This document shows positions 26,615-35,967 of a DNA stretch of 64,000 bases, piece after piece (position 1 is the stretch's first letter; every line of letters begins with the position of its first letter). The stretch comes from Roseinatronobacter sp052379845 (GTDB lineage: Bacteria > Pseudomonadota > Alphaproteobacteria > Rhodobacterales > Rhodobacteraceae). The position numbers and the translations under genes are program-made. A model generated the notes under the pieces. It saw nothing but the letters and a program-made list of their open reading frames with translations, had not been told where the DNA came from and did no database searches. The stretch lies in assembly GCA_052379845.1 (NCBI GenBank), contig JBQTCF010000006.1; one strand, 5' to 3'.

Positions 26615-27643
26615 ATGACCAAATCCATCGCCATTCTGGGCGCATCCGGCTATACGGGCGCCGAACTCGTGCGCCTGATCTCTACCCATCCGCATATGAA
26701 AATTGCCGCGCTGACAGGCGAACGCAAGGCAGGCCAGTCCATGGCGCAGGTGTTTCCATTCCTGCGCCATCTGGACTTGCCGGACCTGTGCCGGATCGAG
26801 GATGTGGATTTTTCTGCCATTGATCTTGCCTTCTGTGCGCTGCCACACGCAACATCGCAGGCCGTGATCAAGGAATTGCCGCGCTACCTGAAAATCGTTG
26901 ACCTGTCTGCCGATTTCCGCCTGCGCGATGTGGCGGATTATAAAAAATGGTATGGTCAGCCCCATGCCGCCCCGGATATCCAGCGCGAGGCCGTCTATGG
27001 CCTGACCGAATTTTACCGCGATGAAATTCGCGCCGCGCGTCTGGTGGCTGGTACGGGCTGCAATGCGGCAACAGGGCAGTATATCCTGCGCCCGTTGATC
27101 GAAGCGGGGGTCATTGATCTGGACCGCATCATTCTGGATTTGAAATGCGGGGTCAGCGGGGCAGGGCGGGCGCTGAAGGAAAATCTGCTGCATGCGGAAT
27201 TGTCCGAAGGGACGCAGGCCTATGCGGCGGGGGGCACACACCGGCATTTGGGGGAATTTGATCAAGAATTCAGCCGTATCGCGGGACGTCCGGTCCATAT
27301 CCAGTTCACGCCGCATCTGCTGCCAATGAATCGCGGCATTCTGGCCACTGCATGGCTGGACGGGGACGCCACGCGCCTTCACGAAGTTTTGCAGGCCCGA
27401 TATTGCGCTGAATCAATGCTTCATGTGCTACCTTTTGGCACAACACCCTCAACTCATGATGTGCGGGGGTCGAATTTCGTGCATATCGGGGTTGTCGGGG
27501 ATCGCGTTCCCGGTCGGGCCTTGGTGGTTGCTGCACTGGATAACCTGTGCAAAGGATCATCGGGGCAGGCCATTCAGAACGCGAACCTGATGCTTGGTCT
27601 GGAAGAAGGGGCTGGCCTTATGGGCGCACCGCTATTCCCATAA
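26615..27643 (+). CDS. argC: N-acetyl-gamma-glutamyl-phosphate reductase
   Basis: Third step of arginine synthesis: NADPH reduction of N-acetylglutamyl phosphate to the semialdehyde. 342 residues, normal length. The N-terminal Rossmann motif is SIAILGASGYTGAELVRL. The predicted nucleophile is the cysteine in AGTGCNAATGQY near residue 149, and the catalytic histidine region resembles EFDQEFSRI and VQFTPHLLPM. The ATG at 26615, with AGGGAA upstream, is preferred over the frame opening at 26534. It is followed closely by ccmE. Confidence 0.94.
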   Translation: MTKSIAILGASGYTGAELVRLISTHPHMKIAALTGERKAGQSMAQVFPFLRHLDLPDLCRIEDVDFSAIDLAFCALPHATSQAVIKELPRYLKIVDLSADFRLRDVADYKKWYGQPHAAPDIQREAVYGLTEFYRDEIRAARLVAGTGCNAATGQYILRPLIEAGVIDLDRIILDLKCGVSGAGRALKENLLHAELSEGTQAYAAGGTHRHLGEFDQEFSRIAGRPVHIQFTPHLLPMNRGILATAWLDGDATRLHEVLQARYCAESMLHVLPFGTTPSTHDVRGSNFVHIGVVGDRVPGRALVVAALDNLCKGSSGQAIQNANLMLGLEEGAGLMGAPLFP

Positions 27644-27656
27644 GAATGAGGTTACG

Positions 27657-28106
27657 ATGAAAAGCCTGAAGAAGACCCGCCGGATACAGATCATCATGGT
27701 CGCGGCTGTGGCCTTGGCGTTTTCGACGGCGCTGATTGGGTATGCCATGCGCGATGGCATCAATTTTTTCCGCTCTCCGTCAGAAGTGCTGGCCGCGCCG
27801 CCCCCCCCGAACGAGGTGTTCCGTATTGGCGGGCTGGTCGAGGCCGGATCGATCATTCGCGGGCAGTCAGACACGGTTATTTTTCGCGTAACCGATGGCC
27901 CTGCCTCGGTCGAGGTGCGCTATCGCGGCATATTGCCTGACTTGTTCACCGAAAACGAAGGCATGGTGGGCACTGGGCGGCTTGTGGATGGTGTGTTTCA
28001 GGCCAGCGAGATCCTGGCCAAGCATGATGAAACCTACATGCCGCGCGAGGTGATGGAAGCCTTGAAGGAGTCAGGCGAATGGAAAGGGCCAGACCCGCAA
28101 AGTTAG
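27657..28106 (+). CDS. ccmE: Cytochrome c maturation protein CcmE (heme chaperone)
   Basis: Periplasmic, membrane-anchored heme chaperone that binds heme covalently and passes it to CcmFH. 149 residues. One N-terminal helix (about residues 12-31) is followed by the beta-barrel domain. The heme-binding His123 and Tyr127 are both present in KHDETYMP, and RIGGLVEAGSI and LPDLFTENEGMVGTG are typical. It lies 13 bases after argC. The partners ccmF and ccmH are about 1.2 kb away on the opposite strand. Confidence 0.95.
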   Translation: MKSLKKTRRIQIIMVAAVALAFSTALIGYAMRDGINFFRSPSEVLAAPPPPNEVFRIGGLVEAGSIIRGQSDTVIFRVTDGPASVEVRYRGILPDLFTENEGMVGTGRLVDGVFQASEILAKHDETYMPREVMEALKESGEWKGPDPQS

Positions 28107-28457
28107 TATCTGATCCGAACTGCGTAAAATAGTAAGCGTGGGTGCTGTTGGCCTTTTGCTGCCCTTCAGCTTTGGACTAAGCCCGCGCTGTCGGCGGGCC
28201 GGGGTCTGCCGATCCGACGCCAGTTAAGTTCACTTTATGCAGGCGGCATATTCCGACTTTCAAGGCTTGGCGTGCCACCAGAGTAATCGGCAGGCCGCGG
28301 GACGGCCCGCCGATGGCGCGGCGGCCTGCGGCCTTTGCCCCGCACCTTGGGCATCCCCCAATGTCCACAACAGGCCAGAAGCGACCTGGGTTTTTTGCAT
28401 CTGGCGTGACCCATCCGGGCATCGCTGGCGCAGGGGTGCGGCCCCAAAGCCCCCCAC
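28107..28457. other. 351-base gap between convergent ccmE and paaG-like genes
   Basis: About half of the gap is the 173-base repeat. The remaining bases on each side hold no recognisable gene, RNA or terminator with a T-run. Confidence 0.6.
28179..28351. repeat. 173-base structured dispersed element, copy 2
   Basis: Second copy of the element at 10253-10425, in the same orientation and of equal length. About 11 differences are spread over it, several at loop or unpaired positions and a cluster of five near the right end. It again lies between convergent genes (ccmE and the enoyl-CoA hydratase). Weaker similarity extends about 20 bases to the left of both copies. Confidence 0.8.
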
Positions 28458-29237
28458 TTATCGCCCTTCAAACTCGGGCGGACGTTTTTCCAGAAATGCC
28501 AGTACACCTTCCTTGAAATCGCGGGTCTTGCCGGCCTCTGCCTGAAGCTGGGCTTCAAGGGCCAGTTGTGCATCAAGGCTGTTGGACAGGCTTGCGCGCA
28601 GGGCCCTTCGGATATTGCGGTAGGCAATTGTTGGACCGCTGGCCAAGGCACTGGCACGCGCCATCCATGTGGCCTGAAACACATCCTCAGGGACCGCTTC
28701 CCAGATCATGCCCCAGTCAGCGGCCTCTCGCGCGGAAATGCGGTCGGCAAAGAGCATGGCCCCCATGGCGCGGGCAAACCCCACCTGACGGGGCAGGAAA
28801 TAGGTGCCGCCTGCATCCGGGATCAGCCCTATGCGGGTGAATGCCTGGATAAACACTGCGCTGTCGCAGGCAATCACCACATCTGCAGCCAGTGCCAGAT
28901 TGGCCCCCGCCCCCGCAGCCGCCCCGTTGACCGCCGCAATGACAGGCACCGGCGCGTCATAGATGGTGCGCAGCAGCGGTTCATATTCTTCGCGCAAGGT
29001 GCGTTCCAGATCAATCTGCGCAGCATTGCCGCCATCGCCCAGATCCTGTCCTGAACAAAATGCCCGCCCTGTCCCGGTCAGGACCAGCACGCGTGCATTC
29101 GGGGTCACTGTCTTGATGGCGTGGGTCAATTCGGCGCGCATCTGCTTGTTCAGCGCATTCATCATTTCAGGGCGCGCCATGGTCACTATGGCGATGCCGC
29201 TTTCGTCGATGCTGGCTGTCAGCGTGTCATACTCCAT
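28458..29237 (-). CDS. Enoyl-CoA hydratase/isomerase family protein, PaaG-like
   Basis: Crotonase-fold enzyme of about 259 residues. GTGRAFCSGQDL and NGAAAGAGANLALAADVV form the oxyanion hole, and GLIPDAGGTYFLPRQ, WGMIWEAVPED and the end EGVLAFLEKRPPEFEGR match the phenylacetate-pathway isomerase PaaG very closely. PaaG converts ring-1,2-epoxyphenylacetyl-CoA to the oxepin. No other paa gene is in the window, so a general enoyl-CoA hydratase role remains possible. The ATG at 29237, preceded by GGGGGA, is preferred to a GTG at 29261. Downstream of ccmH on the same strand. Confidence 0.8.
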   Translation of the reverse strand: MEYDTLTASIDESGIAIVTMARPEMMNALNKQMRAELTHAIKTVTPNARVLVLTGTGRAFCSGQDLGDGGNAAQIDLERTLREEYEPLLRTIYDAPVPVIAAVNGAAAGAGANLALAADVVIACDSAVFIQAFTRIGLIPDAGGTYFLPRQVGFARAMGAMLFADRISAREAADWGMIWEAVPEDVFQATWMARASALASGPTIAYRNIRRALRASLSNSLDAQLALEAQLQAEAGKTRDFKEGVLAFLEKRPPEFEGR

Positions 29238-29306
29238 TGCGTCCCCCGTCTGATTTTCCACGCCATCTTAGCGCAGTCCAGAACGGGTAAAAGCCCGAAC
29301 CACGCG

Positions 29307-29771
29307 TCACTCTTTCAGCAATTCCGCAAGGCGGCGTTTTTCATCATCGTTCAGCCCTGCCTTGTCGGCTTCGGGGGCCTTGTCGCGTTGGCGCAGGTAA
29401 ACTGCCGCCGACCCCAGCGCGATCAGAAACATGATGGGCGCAGCCACCCACAAGATGATGTTCGCCCCGGCCGTAGTGGGGCGCAGCAACACATATTCGC
29501 CATACCTGTCAACGATAAAGGCCACAGCGGCTTCGTTGCTGTCGCCTGCGACCAGCCTTTCGCGCACCAGAAGTCGCATGTCGCGCGCCAGATCGGCATT
29601 TGATTCGTCGATGGATTCGTTGCGGCACACAAGGCAGCGCAACCCTGCCGAAATGTCGCGCGCACGCGATTCTAACACGGGGTCATCCAGTATTTCATCA
29701 GGCTGGACAGCCCATGCAGGGCTGGCCAAGGCCACACACAGGGCCACCAGAAGGGGGCGCAACATGGTCAT
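29307..29771 (-). CDS. ccmH: Cytochrome c maturation protein CcmH (Ccl2)
   Basis: Membrane-anchored thioredox protein that reduces apocytochrome c and works with CcmF in heme ligation. 154 residues: a signal or anchor at the N-terminus (about residues 1-21), the active-site LRCLVCRNESIDES with Cys46 and Cys49, and a C-terminal helix (WVAAPIMFLIALGSAAVYL). The ATG at 29771 overlaps the ccmF stop (ATGA), which decides the start; the longer frame from 29882 lies inside ccmF. The family is of the short type without the TPR CcmI part. Confidence 0.94.
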   Translation of the reverse strand: MTMLRPLLVALCVALASPAWAVQPDEILDDPVLESRARDISAGLRCLVCRNESIDESNADLARDMRLLVRERLVAGDSNEAAVAFIVDRYGEYVLLRPTTAGANIILWVAAPIMFLIALGSAAVYLRQRDKAPEADKAGLNDDEKRRLAELLKE

Positions 29772-31741
29772 TCTGCCGCCACCGCATCCACACGGGTTTT
29801 CCCTGCGCCTGCAGCTACACGGTAGCGCCGGTCGCTCAGGCTGAAAATGCCGCCAAGCGCCATAAGGATGCACCCGAACCACAACCAGTTTGCGAAGGGC
29901 TTGATATAGGACCGGATGGCCCAGCCGCCGTTATCCTGTGGATCCCCCAGCGCCAGATACAGGTCACGCGTCACACGGTAATCAATGGCCGCTTCGGTCG
30001 TGGGCATGCCGGCAATCGGATAGAAACGTTTTTCGGGTTGCAGGTTGGCTATGAACCGCCCGTCACGACGGGCCTCGATTGTGGCCATGGTTGACACGTA
30101 ATTCGGCCCCTCAACCCGGTCCACGGCGGTCAGCGTCAGCTCATACCCGCCGTAACTATACGTCTCCCCGATCTGGACCACGCGGATATCCTCGGATTCC
30201 CAGCCCACAAGGGCGGCAACCGCAAATACGCTGATCCCCATGCCCGCATGGGCGGTAAATTTGCCCCAATCCGCGCGCGGCAGGCGCGTGATGCGCCCCA
30301 GACGCGCACGCCAATGGCCACGTCCCGTGCGCGACCAAATATCGACGACGGACCCTAAAACCACCCACAGCCCCAGCGCCAGTCCCACAGGAACAAGCAT
30401 GGAATGCCCGGTCTGCAAGGCCCATGTCAGTGCGCCCATGGCCACTGAAAACACCGCCAGTCCCCAAAGCGGGCGCATGGTTCGGCCCAGATTGCCCCGT
30501 TTCCACGGCAGCATTGCGCCAATCGGCAACACCATGGCCAGCGCGACCATGAAGGGTGTGAAGGCCATGTTGAAAAACGGCGGACCAACGGACAGCACCC
30601 TGTCAAACAGCATTTCGGCAATCAGCGGCCACATTGTGCCGATGAATACCACGAAGGAGGACACCGCCAGCAGGACATTGTTGATCACCAGCGCCGACTC
30701 GCGGCTGACTGTGGCAAACACGCCCTTGGCTTCCAGCACGGGGGCGCGGATCGCAAACAAGATCAACGCCCCGCCCATGAATGCCGCAAGGATCATCAAA
30801 ATGAACACCCCGCGTTCAGGGTCCATCGCAAAGGCATGCACCGATGTCAGCAAACCCGAGCGCACAATGAATGTCCCCATCAGCGAGAAGCCGAACCCCA
30901 GAATCGCCAGCAGGATGGTCCAGCTTTTCAGCGTTTCGCGCTTTTCCACCACGATTGCCGAATGCAGCAGGGCGGCAGCGAACAGCCACGGCATAAGGCT
31001 GGCGTTCTCAACAGGGTCCCAGAACCAGAAGCCGCCCCAACCAAGCTCATAATAGGCCCACCATGACCCCGTTGCTATACCGATGGTCAAAAACACCCAT
31101 GCCGCCAGCGTCCAAGGCCGCACCCAGCGCCCCCATGCTGCATCCACGCGCCCCTCAATCAGGGCTGCCACGGCGAAACTGAACGCCATAGACAGGCCCA
31201 CATAGCCCAGATACAGAAACGGCGGATGAAACGCCAAACCTGGGTCTTGCAACAGCGGGTTGAGGTCTGTGCCGTCAAAGGGCGGAAAGGCCAGCCGCGT
31301 AAACGGGTTGGACGTGAAAATGGTGAAGGCCATGAACGCCGCCGTGATGGCCGATTGCACTGCCAGCACCCGCGCTTGCAGGCTGGCAGGCAGGTTGCCC
31401 CCGAACCACGCCGCAGATGCGCCAAAAAGTGCCAGAATCAGCACCCATAGCAGCATTGACCCCTCATGGTTTCCCCAAACACCTGATATCTTGTAAATCA
31501 GCGGCTTCAGGGTGTGGGAATTGTCCACCACCAGCTTTACGGAAAAATCCGACACCAGAAACGCATAGGTCAGCGCGGCATAGCTGAAGGCCACAAGCCC
31601 GAATTGCAAGCTGGCCATGGGATTGGCCACCAGCATCCAGTCGCGCCAGCCTTTGTGCGCGCCGATCAAGGGAATGGCCGCCTGCGCAAGCGCAACAGCA
31701 AAGGCCAGCATAAGGGCGAAATGTCCAAGTTCTACAATCAT
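29768..31741 (-). CDS. ccmF: Cytochrome c heme lyase CcmF
   Basis: Large inner-membrane protein that, with CcmH, attaches heme to apocytochrome c in the periplasm. 657 residues with about 13-15 helices. The tryptophan-rich WWD domain is near residues 235-252 (WGGFWFWDPVENASLMPW), and conserved histidine regions (ISGVWGNHEGSMLLW near residue 85, DPGLAFHPPFLYLGY near residue 167) are seen. It is translationally coupled to ccmH and divergent from a MoxR-type ATPase gene. Confidence 0.95.
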   Translation of the reverse strand: MIVELGHFALMLAFAVALAQAAIPLIGAHKGWRDWMLVANPMASLQFGLVAFSYAALTYAFLVSDFSVKLVVDNSHTLKPLIYKISGVWGNHEGSMLLWVLILALFGASAAWFGGNLPASLQARVLAVQSAITAAFMAFTIFTSNPFTRLAFPPFDGTDLNPLLQDPGLAFHPPFLYLGYVGLSMAFSFAVAALIEGRVDAAWGRWVRPWTLAAWVFLTIGIATGSWWAYYELGWGGFWFWDPVENASLMPWLFAAALLHSAIVVEKRETLKSWTILLAILGFGFSLMGTFIVRSGLLTSVHAFAMDPERGVFILMILAAFMGGALILFAIRAPVLEAKGVFATVSRESALVINNVLLAVSSFVVFIGTMWPLIAEMLFDRVLSVGPPFFNMAFTPFMVALAMVLPIGAMLPWKRGNLGRTMRPLWGLAVFSVAMGALTWALQTGHSMLVPVGLALGLWVVLGSVVDIWSRTGRGHWRARLGRITRLPRADWGKFTAHAGMGISVFAVAALVGWESEDIRVVQIGETYSYGGYELTLTAVDRVEGPNYVSTMATIEARRDGRFIANLQPEKRFYPIAGMPTTEAAIDYRVTRDLYLALGDPQDNGGWAIRSYIKPFANWLWFGCILMALGGIFSLSDRRYRVAAGAGKTRVDAVAAE

Positions 31742-31929
31742 GCGTACAGCAATAAACCAAACCCGCGCGCGCGCAAAGCCCTCTCAACGCGCAAATGCGC
31801 GACCGGACGTCACAGGTCAGTGCGCGTTGCGCTTATTGTCCTTTGGTGCAAGATGCCCGGTTTGGTCTTGACCCTTGCGCGCCGGCACGACAGCGTGGCG
31901 CAATAGATCACCACAAAAAGGGGCCGCGC

Positions 31930-32844
31930 ATGACCAGCGACTTGTCCGATATTGACACGGTTCAGGCCGTTTTGCGCGACCATGCCTATGTCGCCGACCG
32001 CGCACTTTCGACTGTCGTGTTTCTGGCCCTCACCCTCAAACGCCCGATTTTCCTCGAAGGGGAACCGGGCACCGGCAAAACCGAAATCGCGCGCACCCTC
32101 GCTGCCGCTCTCGGGCGGCAGTTGATCCGACTGCAATGCTATGAGGGGCTGGATGCGTCCTCGGCGGTATATGAATGGAATTTCGCCGCCCAGATGCTGG
32201 CCATCCGCACCGCTCAGGTCACCGACACCGCTGCCGCGATAAAAGACACCTTGTTTGGCCCTGAATTCCTGATCGAACGCCCGCTTCTGCAGGCCATGCG
32301 CTCCCATTCCGGCGGCGCGCCGGTCCTGCTGATCGATGAGATTGACCGCACAGACGAACCCTTTGAAGCTTTCCTGCTGGAAGCGCTTTCTGATTATCAA
32401 GTCACCATCCCCGAACTTGGCACCATCGCAGCAGATGACCCGCCCATCGTCATCGTGACCTCGAACCGCACCCGCGAAGTGCATGACGCGCTCAAGCGGC
32501 GCTGCCTTTATCACTGGGTGGATTATCCGTCCTTCCAACGCGAACTCGACATCCTGACCGCGCGCGCCCCCGAAGCTTCGGCCACGCTGTCGCGCGAAAT
32601 CGTGGCCTTCGTGCAGCGTCTGCGCACCGAAGATCTGTTCAAAAAACCCGGTGTCGCCGAAACCATTGACTGGGCAAAATGCCTGCTTGCGCTCGATGTG
32701 CTCGAACTCTCCCCCGAAGTGATTTCCGACACTTTGGGCGCAATCCTCAAATATCAAGACGACATTGCCCGCCTGCAAGGACTGGAAGCCAAACGTATTC
32801 TTGACGAGGCCCGCGCCGCGCTGGCCCCATCCGAACAGTCATGA
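31930..32844 (+). CDS. MoxR-family AAA ATPase (CoxD-like)
   Basis: AAA+ ATPase of about 304 residues. Walker A is GEPGTGKTE near residue 44 and Walker B is LLIDEIDRTDEPFEAFLLE. An arginine-rich sensor stretch is TSNRTREVHDALKRRCLYHWVD. MoxR proteins act with VWA-domain partners as chaperones that assemble metal or cofactor enzymes. The next gene encodes a CoxE-type VWA protein, so the pair matches CoxD/CoxE, which mature the Mo-Cu site of CO dehydrogenase, but no coxL-like gene is in the window. The ATG at 31930 has an AAAGGGG upstream. Confidence 0.88.
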   Translation: MTSDLSDIDTVQAVLRDHAYVADRALSTVVFLALTLKRPIFLEGEPGTGKTEIARTLAAALGRQLIRLQCYEGLDASSAVYEWNFAAQMLAIRTAQVTDTAAAIKDTLFGPEFLIERPLLQAMRSHSGGAPVLLIDEIDRTDEPFEAFLLEALSDYQVTIPELGTIAADDPPIVIVTSNRTREVHDALKRRCLYHWVDYPSFQRELDILTARAPEASATLSREIVAFVQRLRTEDLFKKPGVAETIDWAKCLLALDVLELSPEVISDTLGAILKYQDDIARLQGLEAKRILDEARAALAPSEQS

Positions 32845-32921
32845 CCTTCATTCTGGCCAAAATATCCTGGGGTGAATTGGCGCAGCCAAGAGGGGCAACG
32901 CCCCTTGACCTTGTGTGATCC

Positions 32922-34181
32922 ATGGCGCGCTACGCTGACATTCCTATCCCCGAGAATGGCAAACTCCTCGACAATATCACCCATTTCGCGCGGGCCTTGC
33001 GCCGTGCGGGCCTGCCCATCGGGCCGGGCCGGGTGCGGCTGGCCATTCAGGCGGTTGCCGCCGCAGGGTTTGATCGCAAGGCGGATTTTTACTGGACGCT
33101 GCATGCGGTCTTTGTGAACCGCCCCGAAGAACGGCAGGTCTTCAACCAGATCTTCCGGCTGTACTGGCGTGATCCGCGCTATCTGGATCATATGATGTCG
33201 CTGATGCTGCCCGCGATCCGCGGTGTTTCGGAAGAAAAAGCCGCCGATGCGGCAGCCAAGCGCGCGGCCGAAGCGCTTTTGGACGGCGCGCAGGCACCAG
33301 AGTCGCCACAGTCTGGTGACGACAGCCAACCGCCCGAAATCCAGATTGACGCCTCGCACACCGCCTCGGCCGACGAACGGCTGCGACATCTGGATTTTGA
33401 ACAGATGTCCACGCAAGAAGTGGCAGCAGCCAAGCGCATGCTGGCGCAATTGTCGCTGCCGGTCAAACCGCTTGCGACCCGCCGTCTGCGCCCCAGCCCC
33501 ATGGGCCGGACGCCGGACTGGCGCGCCAGCATGCGCGCGGCCCTGCGGCAGGGTGGCGAGATGACGCGCATTTACCGCCGTGCGCCCGCCACACGCTGGC
33601 CCGCGTTGGTTGTGTTATGCGACATATCGGGGTCGATGTCGCAATATTCGCGCATGGTGTTGCATTTCGTCCATGCTGTTGCCAACCAGCGCGGACAGGG
33701 CTGGGCGAAGGTGCATACCTTCACATTCGGCACGCGCCTTACCAATATTACCCATCATCTGCGCAGCCGCGATGTGGATGCGGCGCTGAATGCCGCGGGC
33801 GCGCAGGCACAGGACTGGCAGGGCGGCACGCGTATCGGCCAATGCCTGCGCAGCTTCAATGTGGACTGGTCGCGGCGGGTGCTGGGGCAGGGCGCGGTTG
33901 TGGTGCTGATTTCGGACGGGCTGGACCGCGATGATCCCGCCCTTCTGGCGCGCGAAATGCAGCGGCTGAACCTGTCCTCGCGCCGGTTGATCTGGCTGAA
34001 CCCCCTGCTGCGCTGGGACAGTTTCGCGCCGCGCGCGCGCGGGATCCGCGCCATGCTGCCGCATGTGGACAGTTTTCGCGCCGGGCATTGCGTGGCGTCA
34101 CTGGACGCCCTGGCGCGCGCGATTTCAGACGCACACGATAGTGGCGAGAAAGCGCGCCTTATGGCGATGCTGAAGGATTGA
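32922..34181 (+). CDS. VWA domain protein, CoxE-like
   Basis: 419 residues. The C-terminal half is a von Willebrand A domain with a MIDAS metal site DISGSMS (Asp234, Ser236, Ser238), and further typical stretches are GGTRIGQCLRSFN and LISDGLDRDDP. The N-terminal half matches the CoxE-like family (LRRAGLPIGPGRVRLA, YWTLHAVFVNRPEE). It is paired with the preceding MoxR-type ATPase, an arrangement seen for enzyme-maturation systems. The client enzyme is not identifiable here. The 77-base gap between the two genes contains a degenerate copy of the short intergenic repeat. Confidence 0.86.
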   Translation: MARYADIPIPENGKLLDNITHFARALRRAGLPIGPGRVRLAIQAVAAAGFDRKADFYWTLHAVFVNRPEERQVFNQIFRLYWRDPRYLDHMMSLMLPAIRGVSEEKAADAAAKRAAEALLDGAQAPESPQSGDDSQPPEIQIDASHTASADERLRHLDFEQMSTQEVAAAKRMLAQLSLPVKPLATRRLRPSPMGRTPDWRASMRAALRQGGEMTRIYRRAPATRWPALVVLCDISGSMSQYSRMVLHFVHAVANQRGQGWAKVHTFTFGTRLTNITHHLRSRDVDAALNAAGAQAQDWQGGTRIGQCLRSFNVDWSRRVLGQGAVVVLISDGLDRDDPALLAREMQRLNLSSRRLIWLNPLLRWDSFAPRARGIRAMLPHVDSFRAGHCVASLDALARAISDAHDSGEKARLMAMLKD

Positions 34182-34227
34182 TCCCGCGCCCGCTTTGCGT
34201 CACCATACCGCGCAGGAGGGGCCAATC

Positions 34228-34569
34228 ATGCAGATCACTGCCCAGACTGACGGCCAGACTGTCATCAGCACGTTTGAAATGACACCGGGGACCTGCGCGG
34301 ATGTGCTGGACGCGCTCAGCGATGCCTATGACAAGGTTATCCGGTTTCAACCCGGTTTTCTGGGGGCGGCGATTCATGTAAACGACGCCCAGACCCGCAT
34401 TTCCACCTATTCACGCTGGCGCACGCGCACGGATTTTCAGGCCATGCTGCGCACGCCCGCGATGCGTGAACGCAACCGCGCTATCGCGCAGCTATGTGCG
34501 CGTTTTGAACCGGTAATGTATGATGTGGCCGCCGTCATCACCCCCGGCCCAGACGCAGCGCCAAAGTGA
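34228..34569 (+). CDS. Antibiotic biosynthesis monooxygenase (ABM) domain protein
   Basis: 113 residues with an ABM-like ferredoxin fold: an FQPGFLGAAIHVND strand followed by RISTYSRWRTRTDFQAML. Such small proteins are cofactor-less oxygenases or heme-degrading enzymes, but many have unknown roles. The ATG at 34228 is preceded by AGGAGG, which decides the start. Its stop overlaps the next gene's GTG, so it is coupled to thpR. Confidence 0.7.
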   Translation: MQITAQTDGQTVISTFEMTPGTCADVLDALSDAYDKVIRFQPGFLGAAIHVNDAQTRISTYSRWRTRTDFQAMLRTPAMRERNRAIAQLCARFEPVMYDVAAVITPGPDAAPK

Positions 34570-35105
34570 TTCGCGCGTTTCTGGCGCTGGAGCTGCCCGC
34601 GCATATTCGCAGCCAGTTGGTGTTGCAGCAGTATCTTTTGCCGGTTGATCGCCGGGTCCCGCCAGAGAATTTTCACATCACGCTTGTGTTTCTGGGCGAC
34701 AGCCCCGTGCACCAGTTGGAAGAATTGCACCTGGCCCTAAGCCAGTTCCCCATCCCCCCGCTGCAGCTGCAGATCAAAGGGTTGGGATTGTTCGGCAAGG
34801 ACAAGCCGCATAACCTGCATGCGGTGGTGGCCCCTGATGCGGCGTTGTCGCGGTTTCAGGCCAAGCTCATGACGCTGGCGCGTGGCTGTGGGTTTGCCCT
34901 GCCGTCCAGACGTTTTCGCCCGCATGTGACATTATCTTATCTGCGCGCAGGCAGTTTTGACCGCATTGAACTGGAATCCGCAATCGTGCGCGATGCCCAG
35001 TTCAGAACCGACCTGTTTGAGACGCGTGAACTGGCCTTGTTCCGGTCGGTGTTGCGCCCCGATGGCGCGGAACATGATGTTCTGGAACGCTACGGTTCGG
35101 TGTAG
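34566..35105 (+). CDS. thpR: RNA 2',3'-cyclic phosphodiesterase
   Basis: 2H phosphoesterase that hydrolyses 2',3'-cyclic phosphates in RNA (historically LigT). 179 residues. The two catalytic HxT motifs are His37-x-Thr39 (FHITLVFLGD) and His120-x-Thr122 (RPHVTLSYLR). The start is a GTG overlapping the previous stop. The family name reflects in vitro tRNA half ligation; the cellular role is not well defined. Confidence 0.9.
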   Translation: MIRAFLALELPAHIRSQLVLQQYLLPVDRRVPPENFHITLVFLGDSPVHQLEELHLALSQFPIPPLQLQIKGLGLFGKDKPHNLHAVVAPDAALSRFQAKLMTLARGCGFALPSRRFRPHVTLSYLRAGSFDRIELESAIVRDAQFRTDLFETRELALFRSVLRPDGAEHDVLERYGSV

Positions 35106-35120
35106 TAGGCAAAGGCCAGA

Positions 35121-35846
35121 TCAGAACCTGTAGCTGTGCAGTTGCGCGCCGTTCTGGCGCAGCCATGTGCGATGACGCTGATACGCGGGCATCAAATCCG
35201 CCACACAGGCCCAATAGGCGCGCGAATGGTCCATATGGCGCAAATGCGCGGCCTCATGGGCGGCAACATAGTCCAGCACCACAGGCGGGGCCATGATCAG
35301 CCGCCATGAAAACATCAACCGCCCGTCAGCGGTACAAGAGCCCCAGCGCGACCGCGTGTCGCGCAAGCTGATGGATGTTACCGCCTCTCCCAGCGTGTGC
35401 GCATAGGCACGCGCCGCCGGAACAAGCGCCCTGCGCGCATGCTCTTTCAGAAATGCCGCAACGCGCGCGGGGGTCTTGTCCCCCTCGGAGTCCGGCGGCA
35501 CCAACAGAGTGTCGCCTTCAAGATGCATGCCCCGCGTGGGGCCGCTGGCGATATGCAGGGGCAGCCCCTTGAAGGCAATGGTGCTGCCAATCTGCACTGG
35601 CGTTTGCGTGGGCACGCGCTGCAGCGCCCCGCGCAGCCACTCCGCCTTCTCAGCAAGAAACCCCAGCGCAGCGGCCTTTGGCACTGTTTTGGGAATCGAC
35701 AGGGTTACGCGCCCGTCAAGGCCCGACACCCGCAGACTCATTCGGCGCGCACGCGGACAACGGCGCATCGTGACCTGTATGGAAGGCGCACCCTCCAGCG
35801 CAATCACCTCGGTCTTGTCCGTCATCTTGTCAGGCTGTGCAGGCAT
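35121..35846 (-). CDS. SprT/YgjP-like zinc metallopeptidase (M48-related)
   Basis: 241 residues. The C-terminal half holds the zinc-binding HEAAH (His197, Glu198, His201) followed by MDHS with a third ligand candidate, His207, as in YgjP/WLM-type proteins. The preceding RDTRSRWGSCTADGRLMFSWRL is the family's most conserved stretch. The substrate is unknown. ATGs at 35846 and 35825 are both possible, and neither has a strong ribosome binding site. Convergent with thpR and divergent from the FYDLN gene. Confidence 0.84.
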   Translation of the reverse strand: MPAQPDKMTDKTEVIALEGAPSIQVTMRRCPRARRMSLRVSGLDGRVTLSIPKTVPKAAALGFLAEKAEWLRGALQRVPTQTPVQIGSTIAFKGLPLHIASGPTRGMHLEGDTLLVPPDSEGDKTPARVAAFLKEHARRALVPAARAYAHTLGEAVTSISLRDTRSRWGSCTADGRLMFSWRLIMAPPVVLDYVAAHEAAHLRHMDHSRAYWACVADLMPAYQRHRTWLRQNGAQLHSYRF

Positions 35847-35967
35847 GGCAGGGGTGTTTCATCTGATGGCCTGTGCATTCCAGGCGTGGATAGGGGGCTT
35901 TACAGGCCGCATCACTTATGGCACGGCAATTGGCTTGAAGGAAGGCACGCGAATAAAGGAAAACTCG

